Assembly (NCBI GenBank): GCA_023052935.1
Contig: CM041297.1
Span: 1,974,280 to 2,038,279 of the forward strand
Length of the DNA stretch: 64,000 nucleotides
Origin: Piezodorus guildinii
Taxonomy: Eukaryota; Arthropoda; Insecta; Hemiptera; Pentatomidae
Direction of reading: 5' to 3'
Shown: in pieces, positions 41,085-54,000 of the stretch
Numbering within the stretch: the stretch's first letter is position 1
How the letters are laid out: every line of letters starts with the position of its first letter
Program-made: the position numbers and the translations under genes
Notes under the pieces: generated by a model
The model's database searches: none
What the model was told of the DNA's origin: nothing
The model's input: the letters and a program-made list of their open reading frames with translations, nothing else

Positions 41085-41810
41085 TGTTAGAGTTTTTTTT
41101 TAGAGCCCTTATAAAGTTTTATCCTTAAGGGTTTTTTAAGTTCTTTCTAGATAATAATAATTATTTCGAGAGATTAAAGGTTTAAAGGATGAACAATGCC
41201 TTAATATTTTTGGCAATAATGTTCTACATAACATTTTAGGCTTCAAAATTTTCATAATGTTAAAATATGTTTATAATAGAAATAGAAATATTGTCTTCTT
41301 TAATAATCAATTTATTTTAAAAATTACAATAATCTGTATTTTGAAAAAATAGTTTGATTAGACAGCACACTTCAAGACGGCGGTATACTCTGAAAAAAAA
41401 ATACATTAAAATTAATTAATCAGAGAAAAAACTTTATTTAAAAAAATTTTGATTATATATTTATACAATGAAGGATGAGATATTTCTGGTTTTAAGTATC
41501 AGGGTATCCCATAAGTGTCTTCCTTTTTTTATGTGAAATCAATTAACGATAATTGTTTACTGTGGTATATTGGGGTCATCTGTGGTGTAATAGCAAGCAT
41601 AACAGCCTTCTATATCCAAGGTCGCAGGTTCAAACCTGCAGCTGGTCCTAGGAAGTTTTAATGGGAGTAAAAATCATTTGTTATGTTGTCCTTCCGAGTG
41701 GTTACTCATTAAAGATCCTTATCCTAATTAACCCTGGATAAGAAAAATTTAGGACTCCCACTGTAGCATCGTCTGCATAGAGTGACGTTAAATGAATAAA
41801 CTGTGCTATA
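41085..41810 (+). repeat. tandem segmental duplication, unit 2 (short)
   Basis: It lacks 38951-40204 and the Jockey insertion of unit 1 but otherwise keeps the block order, ending with its own SINE A copy. The substitutions between the units are moderate. Confidence 0.75.
41572..41805 (+). repeat. SINE family A in duplication unit 2
   Basis: GGTCATCTGTGGTGTAATAG head, GGTTCAAACCTGCAG B box, AAATGAATAAAC tail. It shares with the 40828 copy a deletion around GTTACTCATTAAAGATCC, confirming common descent by duplication. Confidence 0.75.
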
Positions 41811-41902
41811 TATGAACTTTTCTTCTGAATTACCTTCTTCCATTAATGAGGAATCATCATTATTTACTCTTCCCAAAAGTGTTTAGGCTTACTTGAAAAA
41901 TA

Positions 41903-42084
41903 TTATTTGATGAAAAACCTATGAGACACCCTAATAAATGAGATACGATCTATACTTACCAGCCGTAGCCCCGAGCAGCAGAATGAAAAATAGTTATTTC
42001 TCTGGGCCCTCAACTCGAGCCACTGTGTCTGGTTAGGAACGTACATTTCGGGAGGCATTCTAGTCGGCGATGACTCTCCTTCAT
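41903..42084 (-). CDS. CCDC142: CCDC142-like exon 14 (last) with stop
   Basis: It encodes DEGESSPTRMPPEMYVPNQT, then QWLELRAQRNNYFSFCCSGL and an extra tail RLVSIDRISFIRVSHRFFIK to TAA at 41903. CTG|GTAAGT inside (near 41957) is a strong donor, so the annotated tail may be read-through and a further exon may exist; none was found. A variant AGTAAA poly(A) signal lies at about 41862. Confidence 0.65.
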
Positions 42085-45000
42085 CTGCAAAGTTTTACGA
42101 AATCATATAAATTTCAAACTTACCAATATTTGTTGTAAATAAAAAAAATATTTGGTGCGGGCAACACACGATGCACTTACCTCCGTTTTTAAAATTAAAG
42201 AAGTTCAAATACAGTAAAAGACAAAAATGAATGAAACCATTAAAGAATTATATCGAATTTCTATATAAACATGTATTTTATTAAAAAATGTATTATATTA
42301 TTATCTAAAATAATCACTTAGTTTTATTGGCTTTTCATCACTCTATTAACTTTTAAAAGATTGTGTATGAAATAATATTTTTTTCTAAAATCTTTACCTT
42401 TCCAACGGTATATCATATATGTATATTACTGTTCTTATGTTCAAAAACAAAAAAATGCATTAAACAAATATTTTTTTCTTTTTTCTCCTTTAGTTGCTTT
42501 TCAAATTCGCTCAATTTGCATTTTTAGCTGTTATTTATCAATGCTAACAAGATAATATGGTTATTTTTATAAAATTTACAAAATTAAAGGTACTTTAGAG
42601 GAAGAAAATTCAAAATATCAGCTATTAAGCCCTGTCAGACTATTTTAATCAGAATGAAACCTTCATGCTATTAAAGTCCATTAAATTTAACATCGATATA
42701 GCAAGTTTAATCAAAATCGTCGGAGCCGTTTTTGAGAAACTCAGTAAGAAGGTGCAAAATGCATGGTATAAAGTAGATCTTCTGGGCAGCTGATTTTGAT
42801 GACAAATATTCTGTAACATCTCGGTTGTATAATTGTCTTAAATATGAAATTTCAGTTTCATAGGACTTTTTTTTTCGCCCGGGAGTTACCTCACACACAC
42901 ACACGCACACACCACACAGACCTTTTCGCAGGACTTGGTCATTTGGACTCAGGGGACCCTAAATATTTCCGTCAAAAACTGGAATTCGCAAATTTTCACG
43001 ATCGCAATACTTTCCCCTACTATATATTTCATATATAGGTAAGTGAAAGTAAATTAATATGCAATAAATAAATAATAAAACTATTGCATGATTAAATTAG
43101 CTTGTAAATATCAAAGTTTGAGAGAAGTGTCATCCCTGTATTGATCTCATTTTTTTTAATTCCAAGCGATATAAAGCTTGGTTGTTTTCTACAGTAGAAT
43201 GGACATTCTTCCCAAATAAGTACTAATGTTAAGATTTCCCTAGAATGTTGACAACTTAGGGGTAGTTCCTTTGATATTAAATGGCTATGTGTTATCTTTG
43301 AATGCCCTATACTCAGATAGGATATATAGATGAATTATCTAAAGATGGTAAACATTTTACATATTCTTCAGAATTACCTTGATATTTCCTGATTGTTTTG
43401 TCAATCATGGGTATCCTGTGCCCGGGTTGGGACAGCAGCAGCCTACCGACGCCTTCACACCTCCTCAACATCTCCGTCGAGAGGAGATTAGGGGTCGCTT
43501 GAACCCTTTCCATCAGCCAAGTAGGAACAGCCCCGAAGTCTGCCAGGAGTTGAAGCGCTCCCCATTCTCTGTAATAAAACATATTATTAGATACTTAAAT
43601 GGAAAAAAAACACTTTATTCTGAGACCAAGTTCCCTTAGAATAACATCATATTTAAACACAAAAAAAGAGCTAAATCTGGCTAAGCTTAATGGAAAATAA
43701 AAAATCCAGATAATAGCAATAACATGAGGTGATGAGGTTGAGAATTAAGTCAAGCCCATCAAGTCGGAAAACCTGATGCTGGGGAACTGAGGAGTGACAA
43801 ATTCCACCTCCGCCAGCCAACTAAAGTGTCCTAAAATAATTTTTTGTAATATTGTATGGCAAAGCTAGTATTAACGATTCCATCCGTATTCTCATGCGTA
43901 CTTTTAGACATTATATAAATAGAGTTTAACTTTAAAATCTATGTTATAATATGCTTATTTTAAAATATATTCTTTTAAGAAAAAAATTAATTATCACAAT
44001 ATTTACTTCATTAAAATTCATTTTACTCTCAGGGTATGGTATGGGTTCTTGACAATCAGGCACATTTTTATTATTTAACTTTTTAATTATAATAATAACT
44101 TCCAAACATAATACAAACAATATGCAGGCTAACTATAATTATTCTCCATGTTCAGACAGCAGCTCCTACCTCCCTCAGATATCCGCTCAAAACTAACTGA
44201 CTGCTTTTTACCTGGTAGGTACCTGCCAGGGACCTTTCTTCTACCTGCCCTGTTATCTTGGGTATGCCCCTTGCATCCAAAATAGGAGCTGTTATTTAAA
44301 TTTAAGTTTTAATTTTTATCTTATTGTTAGCCTGCCTAACACAATAATCAAATAATAAATAAATGAATACTATAATTATAAAAAAGATGGGTATATTACA
44401 ATGTATTAGTTATGTTTAATAATAATTGCTCTAATTGAAACCTGTTAAATTCAATCTTCTCCTGCATGCCACCTATTGGGATTGGTGATCATGAGACCTC
44501 TGGAAAATAACTCCAATGGTTCCAAAAAGTACAGTCCTTAAATACATTAATTAATCTATTTTTTCAAGCAACCAATACCATAGAAAAATAAACGGTCTCA
44601 AAAACATAGCAAACTGAAACAATTAAATACTTAAAACAGTTTATTGTCCGCCACCCAGACTAATTCCTTCCTGTAATTCTCAATGGCCAACTAATTATAA
44701 TCCATTAAGAATAAATATACCTTTATAACGGACCAAAACAAAAAAAAAAAAAAACATAACCCCCCTCAAAATTTCAGGGCTTACGTTTCATGATATGTAG
44801 AACCCGAATTACAAAATAAAAAAATCTGTCTGTCCACCATCCACGGCTTTTCTCCAAAACTACAAAAAAAAAAAAATTGTAATTACAATTCATGATTGGT
44901 CTTGGATTCAGTTGATATAGGAATTAGTACTGTTTCAAGACCGAGGCTGTGCAATGTGATCAAGCCAAGACCAAGCTCAATCGTTAGGTTTTTTGGGTAC

Positions 45001-48000
45001 TCACTTTTAGAAGCTAGGTGAACAATAAAAGTGGAAGGTCTTTCTATCCCATATTTTAAGAAGTAAGAGTTGCTTGAGGTTGTTTTAAGAAGTTGAGTTA
45101 AGAAAAGCCATGGATTCTCCAGAACTACAGGACTAATTTTTTGAAAATTTGTCACAAAAATACTAGAGCACCCAATGACGATCCTAACACCTAGATGTTG
45201 AAATCAGCCAATTAGTTTTAAAATGATGGCAGATCTAAATTATTTAATTTAATAACTCAGTTGGTTTTGATGAGTTTTAAATCAAGAAACCGTGATTAAT
45301 TATTTTAAAAAATTGAAATTTTATCCATAAATATGACCGAAACTCAGTTATTTTTGAAGATAGAGAAAACATTGTACTTAGCTTAAGGATCAGAACACCA
45401 CATTTAACTGCTCCCAAACTGCTATTTATACCCTAATATAATTATTTGGAAATAATAAATAATTGTGTAAGTTTTTTTTAAAGATATTTCAGGCAATTAA
45501 GAGAAAAATTAGAATTCTTCGTTTGGAGGATTGTGCTATTTTAAAAACTTCAGCAACTCTTACTTCTTGAAATCTGGGATAGAAAGACCTCCCACTTTTA
45601 TTGTTCACTCAGCTTCTATATTGGGTACAAAAAAACCTACCGATTGAGCTTGATCTCGGCCTGATCACATTGCACAGCCTCGGTCTTGAAACGGTACTAA
45701 TTTCTATATCAACTGAATCCAACACCAATCATAAATTGTAATTGCACAGGTTTCTTTCTTTTTTTTTTTTTTTTTTTTTTTGTGTCTTTATATAAAATTT
45801 CATTATAAATATGTTATTAATTTTAATAATTTAGAAAGAATTATTTCCCTTAATAGAAGATGGTTACTTACGTGAATTTTATTTTGTTTTTATAAATGTG
45901 GTCTAACCAAGCTTCACACATAATGTCAAGAACCAGGCAGGACACCTTTTGTTGGATCGGGCTATCCAATGTTTTAGTCGCGTTTATGACTGGCTTCAAA
46001 ATTTCTTCTAAAATATTAATAAATAAATTATTATTATTATTTTACATCAAATTAATTTATTTCAAAGCTAAATCATTACCTAAATAATCTTCCACATATT
46101 TGCTTGCATATTGAGGTATTTCGTCGAACTGCTGCTTCCAATATTTAGGTGGAGGAAACATGAGTTTAAGATTTGCTAAGCTGAACGTACGAGTTACGCT
46201 TGCAAGAACATCAATGCTCTGTGTCGGCACTGCCTTAAACAGGAAAATTATTGAATTATACAAGAATAAATAAGCATTTTTGTGATGATTACATTTAATA
46301 TTTGACTGGTGAAAATTCTTTGGACATGGCAAATTTCATGAACCTATACCTAAAAAATTAACACTTAAGGAAAAAAAAAATTAGTCTAATAATAGGTATA
46401 AAATCATATTACTAATTTTTGTTTTTTTATTCATTTAATGTCACTTTAGGCTACAGTGCCTCAGCAGACAATACAGTGGGAGTCATAAATTTTTTCCATT
46501 CTGGTTTAATAAGGATAGATTTCTTTAATTAGTACCTGACATCGTACAGAAAATCACAGCTTGAAATCACAATTTTAGGTCCAAAGTCCAGGATTATTTA
46601 TTCCCTATAAAAAATCAAAGGGCATCTGTTGGGTTCGAACACACGATCTTGGGTATAGAAGGCTGTTATGTTAGCCACTACACCAGAGGTAACCCATATT
46701 GTTAAATTTTAAACAGAAAGGCTGCCTGATTAATAAAATTCTAATGAGAACTTAGATTGTCTCGAAATTATAAATATCAAATTACTGACATAAAACAAAT
46801 ATTGTTTATAAAAACATCTGGTCTTTTACAATGAATCTATGAGCTACTTTGAGTGCAAGGTCCAATATGAAATTGTTTTCTATAGCTTCACTAATATTAC
46901 TCTCCAATTTAGGTTTTTTTAATTTTATGTTCATAGACAATTTAAAAATCTTGCTATTGAGTGTCTGAATGTTATGGGAGTTGTAGTGTTTTAGGTATCT
47001 GATATTGTTATTTTCTTTTCTTATTATTCCTTGAGATCTTTCTTTCTTTTTTTTTTTTACGAATTTTCTAGTTGGTCTTAGTTACACATTTTCAATTTTA
47101 TAATATTCAATATTATTTTAGCTATATTGTTTAGTAAAACAGTTTAATCCAAATACCTTTAGCTGTTCCACATTGTCGTTCACTTCAGAAACCAGCTTCG
47201 CTCTCATTTTGCCGCAGACCATCACGTGGACACTGCAATCTGGTCCCAGCAGGTCATTTTGGTTGGCAAACTGTTTACATATTAAATATCATTAATATAA
47301 ATTTGTTTTCAGAAAATCTTACTGGAGGTCCAAGTTTATTTTACATCCTTTTCTCATCTATTTTAACTCACTATCACTATTAGTGCCTTGTCAAATACTA
47401 AAATCAATCCAAATTTAAAGTGTATAATTAAGTTCTATCATTTAGATAGAATTCATTAAAAACAACTGAACTGAAGGCTTTCTTTGCAGTGCAAGTTTAC
47501 TGCTTTAATAAGATTAGATTTTTTAAAAATAAAAGTTAAAGTTCTTCTTGACCTCATTTTTCATCAGTGATACTATCTTTTACAAATTTAGTACACTTGG
47601 GGTTAATATGATAAGGCATTGCTTTGACACCATAAAATGTATTGGTGAAAAATGTAAGATTTTCTTTTCCTCTGGTAACAAAACTTGACTAAGAGGCAAG
47701 GATGGGCTTGTGGTAATGTTTTTTCGAAATTCAGGCATTCTTTTGGCCTCAAAGTAAAAAATTCTGTCTTATTGGAACTTCCTGAATCACTTTAACAACT
47801 TTTGATAATTTTTGTGATTCAAATCCACTTGTAATAGATCATAAAGAGTGATAATGTTCTTATTTAAAGTTTTTCAACTCTTTTATTTACTTAATATTTT
47901 AGATTTAATTTTATTTATTTATGTTTGTTTGTTTTTTTTTTCTTTACACATGAATTATATGGATATCTGTCAATTCATTATATGATTACAGAGCAGCAAA

Positions 48001-51000
48001 ACTAACTTAGCTTAACATCCAAAAATTAAGGAATTGTTCAATTATGAAATCATTCGATTATCACAATCATACGATGTCTGGTCATTTGATTATGATGATC
48101 ATTCGATTATGCCAATCCCTATATCTAATCTATGTGTTAACACCTTGTATCTAATATACTTACATGTCTGTTTGAAAGCTCTTTTAGAGATGCAGCGACA
48201 TCTATCTGCGTGACCCTGAAGAATTGGTCCATATTCCACATGTTTGCCAGCTGTCTTGCTTTACCCTCAGCCCAAAGTCTGCATGTGTGGATCTAGTCCG
48301 ATAATTTTATTATTTATTTTAAATAACAATTGAAACTTAGATCATCACCTATCTTAATTTCTATATTTTCTACAGGAAATTCAATGATCATATTGTGACA
48401 ATGATATAAGTTATTTTGCTGTTGAATCCATGAAACCTTATTGGTCAACACCTTATTATATTATTTTTCAATATTTATTTATTATTTAAAAAAGAAGTAA
48501 GAATAACTTTATTAATACAAATAAAAGTTTGAACATTCTCTTCTTGTACAATAATTAATTTATTAGCAATTTTACTGTTTAAATATTTTCTAATAATATT
48601 TATCATGCAATATGACTATAACAATATCAGATTAGGACCATATAATAATAAATATGTTACAAATATAAAAGACAAAATAGAAAACGAAATAAACAAAATG
48701 ATATTTATAAAACAAATTGTGAATATTTCCAATAATGTTAGATACGAGAAACATCTAAGAAGTTACAAAAAATTATAAAACAGCATATAATATAAATAGT
48801 AATGCTTTATCGAATCATAACATAGTTAATAAACATATTTTTAATTTTAAACACGTACAAATTTTAAAAACTAAACAAAAAACTAAAAATAGACAAATTT
48901 TGAAAGCAATATATATTGCTAAAAATATAAACACTACAGTAAATTATAAATTAGGAACTAAAAAAATTAATATTAACTTTGAACATGTAATAAAAAGATT
49001 GAAATTTTAATTCCATATATTTTTACTTTCATTTACTATATATAGTAAGAGAAAGTATTGCGATTGTGAAAATTTTCGAATTCTAGTTTTCAACAGAAAT
49101 ACACGTTTTAGGGTCCCCTGAGTCCAAATAACCAAGTCCCACAAAAAGGTCTGTGTGTCTACGTGAGTGAGTGTGTGTGTGGTAACTCCCAGGCAGAAAC
49201 GAAAAGTCCTATGAAACTGAAATTTCATATTTAAGATAACTATACACCCAAGATGTTACAAAAACATTTTCATCAAAGTCGGCTAACCAGAAGAGCCACT
49301 TTATACTATGCATATTGCACCTTTTTATGATTTTCTCTAAAACCGCTCTGACAATTTTGATTAAACTTGCTATTTTGATGTACAATTAAATGGGCTTTAA
49401 TATCATGTAGGTTTTATTCTGATTAAAATTGTCTGACAGGGCTTAAATGCCAATATTTTAAATTTTCTTCCTCTAAACTATCTTTAATTTTGTAGATTCT
49501 ATAAAAATAACCATATCACCTTGTTATTATTGATAAAAAAAAAACAGTTAAATATATAAGATGAATGAATCCGATATCCAACTAAAGGAGAAAACTGAAA
49601 ACATATTTTTTAATGTAATTTTTTGATTTTTAACATAATAACAGTAATATACCGTTGGAAAGCTAAAGATTTCAGAAAAAAATATTATCTTATACACGAG
49701 CTTGTAAAACTTAATAAATAGTGATGAAAAGCCGATAAAACTAACTGATTATTTTAGATAATAATATAATAAATTTTTAATATGACACTTGTTTCTACAG
49801 AAATTCAATTTAATTAATTCTTTAATAGTTTCACTAATTTTTATCTCTAACTGTGTTTGAAACTTCTTTAATCGATTTTTAAAACAGAGGCAAGTGAAAG
49901 TCGTGTATTGCCTGCACTAGATTTTTTTTACCAGGCCTAAGATGCAGTGGATTCCTGCTGTTGTTTATCCATTAAAGGTAAATAAATATATAACTATAAA
50001 TAAATAAATAAAATAAATCAACAGTAAATAAACTAAACTGGTAGAGAAACTCTCACTATTAATAATATACATTCCCCTACAATATAAACCCAGCTCATCC
50101 ATTGTTGTTATAGTTGACGAATAATAAACTATGTGAAAAAAAGGTTATGCTCTTCCTCAGCCCTCAAGTAACTTAAGAACTGAGGATGAATGGCAGACAA
50201 CTTACAGCGTCACAAAGTAAATTAATTAACTATCTTATTTATTGGTGGTTGTTGTTTAATTATTTATTACATGTCACTTAATGCTACTTTAGCTAATCAG
50301 ACTATGTTACAGTGGGAGTCCTAAATTTTGCCTATCCAGGTTTTATCAGGAAAAGGATCTTTAACGAGTACCTCACATTGCACAGGTTCGGAACCACCTT
50401 TTAACGTCCCCTCTGAAGGACAGTATAACTAAGGATTTTTTACTCCCATTAAAAAATCCTAGGACCACCAGCGGGTTTGAACCTGCCACCTAGCTACAAG
50501 TGATCCCATCGGTGCTTGTTATTATTTCTTAACACTTATTAATTCCAACAATGTACCTGGTGAAAGTTGAATATCTGAAACATTATTGGGTTTCATCCAT
50601 TTTAACATAACATGACAAATTAACCCCCGGGTAAATACTAATGCTTGAAGTATCATCAATGAGATTGTATCCAGGTTTAATCAGAATAGGGTACCAGCTT
50701 GGAACCACCATTTCACGTCCCCTCTGAAGAACAGCATAACAATGGATTCTCAACAATCATCCATAATATTAATCACTTACTGTATGATCCAGCCTGTGAA
50801 GTATCGGGATCTGCTCAGTCAGGGGCAGCTCTTCCAAAGCAGCAACCGTCCAATTAGAACCCTCGCAGCTGTTACTCAGCGAAACCAGTTCAGAGAACAT
50901 CTCGCTGAACATCAAACCTGTATAAGTTCCCTAAAAATTTATGGATTAATTAATTTCTGTTACATTCAGTCAAAATGATCCATAAACATTTTGTGTACAT

Positions 51001-54000
51001 TTTCATAGTTGTTATTGATGTATTTACTGTTTTGATAACCAGCTGCAACCATCGCCTTCCTGAACATGAAATCCCAAGTTACCGTGGTGATGTGGAGGCA
51101 GAGTCCGTCCACCAGGCTCTGAAGTGCAGGTTTCAGGATGTGAGGGAGGCTTGCTAAAAATATGGTTACTTTTAATATTTACATAAAATAACATGATTAT
51201 ATAATAACACATATTATGAATATCGATGGTTGATTGTTTAGTAACAAAATAATCAGTTTGATAGTCAAGAAATAAAACTTAGTAGTAGTGGATATAATTA
51301 TTTGACCGTTGAGAATTACTGTAAGGAATTAGTTCGGGTGGCGGTGAGTAAATAAAACAACTAAATAGTTTCAACTATTTATTGCTTGTCAACATTGAGT
51401 TTCTGTACACCCTGATGATGACCCACAATGGGGTCGAAACGTTGGCAAGCAATAAATAGTCAAAACTATTTAGTTGTTTCATTTACTCACTGCCACCCAA
51501 ACTAATTCCTTCCAGTAAAACTTAGCAGTATTATTTCTAGTAGAAATGTAGTTAGTGGAAACTCTTTTGCGGAGACTCTTTGCACTCCCTCAATAAATGC
51601 TTTGAGAATCTTCAAAAGGAAAATTCTCCATAAAATTTATGGACCTGTGTTGGAAGAGGGTGAATAGAGTGTCCGAAAGAACAGCAAATTATATGAGCTA
51701 TATGGATCTGATGACATTGTCTACTACATACGAACTAGGGGAATCCAATAGCTAGGTCATGTGATGAGGATGGATGAATCGAGGATGCAAAAAAGGATTT
51801 CCACTCTAATCCAGTAGTTCAAATTCTTGCTTCTTCTACATTCCCAGATAAACCCCCGAGGGGTCTAAAAAGAAGATGGGCCTGGGACCTTCTGGTTTAG
51901 CATAGTTTTGGAAAAGCTGATAATGGGTAGTTTTCCTAGTAGTGTATCATGACTTGGTTATCATACCCTCATATTTTCTAGATGTGAATTTCAAAAAATA
52001 TATTTTTTTAAAAGTTATACCTCCTGTCTAGTTATCCTATAAATATCTATATACTGATATTTATTAAGATGTAATATGGCATAATACATTCATCAAGCAC
52101 TCTCCCTCTTCTATAAGATGGGCACCTATATTGATCCAGTATGCTGTGTGTGAGCAGCAACAGCCAAGTAGAGGTAGCTACTCTAATCCGGGATTTCACT
52201 CTCATCTTATATAATATCAATAAATACATCAACATTAATACTAAGTTTAGACGTAGAAACTTTGCCAATAACACACTTTGGCAATAAATAGTTAATACTA
52301 TTTTGTTTCTTGACTGCCACCTGCACTATCAATAAATTTATATTATAATAGAGTAAAAACTATTATAATATAAATTATAAAAACCATTAATGCTAGTCTT
52401 ACGGTTACTGGCCAGTTTCTTGATCCAGGAAGCCCATTGGTTGCAAGCCTCTCCTTGAAAGCCAATCGCCCTCCAGATCAACTTGTACTCTGCGTAAGTA
52501 CCGACCAGACCCCAGAGGACCTCTTGATAGTATGCTACCACTTTCTGTCTCGCTTTTGTGCTCATTCTCATATCGCCTGAAATGTTCATTATTGATAGAA
52601 GTTTTGAATTACTTTAAAACAATTCTTAATATATTATATTATATATTGTTCTTTTAATAAAAATAAAAACTTTATATAATGGAGTCCATTTAAATGCATT
52701 TATTTCGCTATTTAAAAAAAAAAAAAATTGAACAAATTCTTTAAGACATACTCTTTATTTATGCTGGGTACTGGATGAAAAAGTTAAAAGAAACTATAGA
52801 AGAACTTAGTTGATATCTAGCAAGTAAGAAAAAAAAAAGGCTTATTTCAATCTGTTTCAATTTCAGCATCAATTTTTTGTCTTCATCAGCGCTGACTGTA
52901 CTAAGGCTTGGTAATTGAATTATTATAATATGCTGTGAAAATTACTATTATTGTCTATGGCTAGCATAACATTCTTCTTTGCCCAAGATAGTAGGTTCAA
53001 ACTCGGCAGATGGTAACTGAATTTTTCAAGTGAATAAAAAGTCCTTGGTTATGCCCTCCTTTGGAAATTATGTACAATTAAACCTAGATAGGCAAAATTT
53101 AGGACATCCACTGTAGCATCGTCCAATTAAATACATTGGCACAAAGTTATCTTAAATAAAACAAATAAGTTATTATAATGCAATAAATAGTTTTTTTAAT
53201 GATTTTGAAACTGTAAAAGAACAAAAATTGTCTTGTCTTCCAAGTCTTGTTCCAGCCATCACTGATGAATGGTTAAAATCGGGCTGAAATGTCTGCATAC
53301 ATTAAAATAAGTCTTTCATATAATATAAGGTAGCTAATGTGAAGATATTTCTTTTTTATTTTAATGTAATATTAAATATTATTAAGGAGCAGCGTGTTCT
53401 AGTAGATAGAGCACTAGGCTACTGTTCTCCGGATCCTGGGTTCGAATCCTGGCTCTGGTAGAATATTATTTATTCTGTTAATTCAGCGGGGTGGAGGGGG
53501 GTGACCCTAGGGTTTGGAGACCTCCTGGGGCAGACCCAGCCTCTTTAAAGTGGCTACCCAAAATTGGGGAAAAACCTAGCGGCTGAGCGTGACCAAGGCC
53601 TAATCATCTCATTGCACGGCCGTTGGCCCAGAAAAATTACGAATCTCTATATGTACTGAGCCCAAGACCCTTCATGGATTGTAGTGGTACAGGTTTTTAT
53701 AAAGTATTATTACTCAATATTAGGATCAACGATTTTGAAACATAAAACTCCAATGTTTAACAGAGCTTAACTTTGTTTTGGTTTATAACAAAAGTTGATC
53801 ATTGAAAATAATTTACTAGAAAAAAATAGAAATTCAACTTTAAATCTGCTTGTATCCTCACACAAGACTGAAATGACAAGAAACTGCTCGAAGATATCGA
53901 TTACTACAACACTTACTAGACAAACATTCAAAACTTCCAGTATATTACAAAAGACTCATTTACATCACTATTATCAACTATTTGGACATATGGAATCGAG

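Noticed and set aside
42890..42920. CA repeat as regulatory Z-DNA or CRISPR-like array
   Set aside because: It is a simple microsatellite at a fixed place within family R; no spaced repeats of CRISPR type occur anywhere in the window.
50742..51157. Plus-strand frames over exons 7 and 8 of the CCDC142-like gene
   Set aside because: They are complements of real minus-strand exons.
53262..53300. Hammerhead motif CTGATGA...GCTGAAATGTC
   Set aside because: The intervening bases do not form a stem II hairpin, so it is listed only as a worn seed.
53385..53460. Possible tRNA gene (good A and B box)
   Set aside because: There is no matching acceptor stem, and the sequence continues into a body shared with 57025-57320 and 19445-19660, so it is a SINE head.
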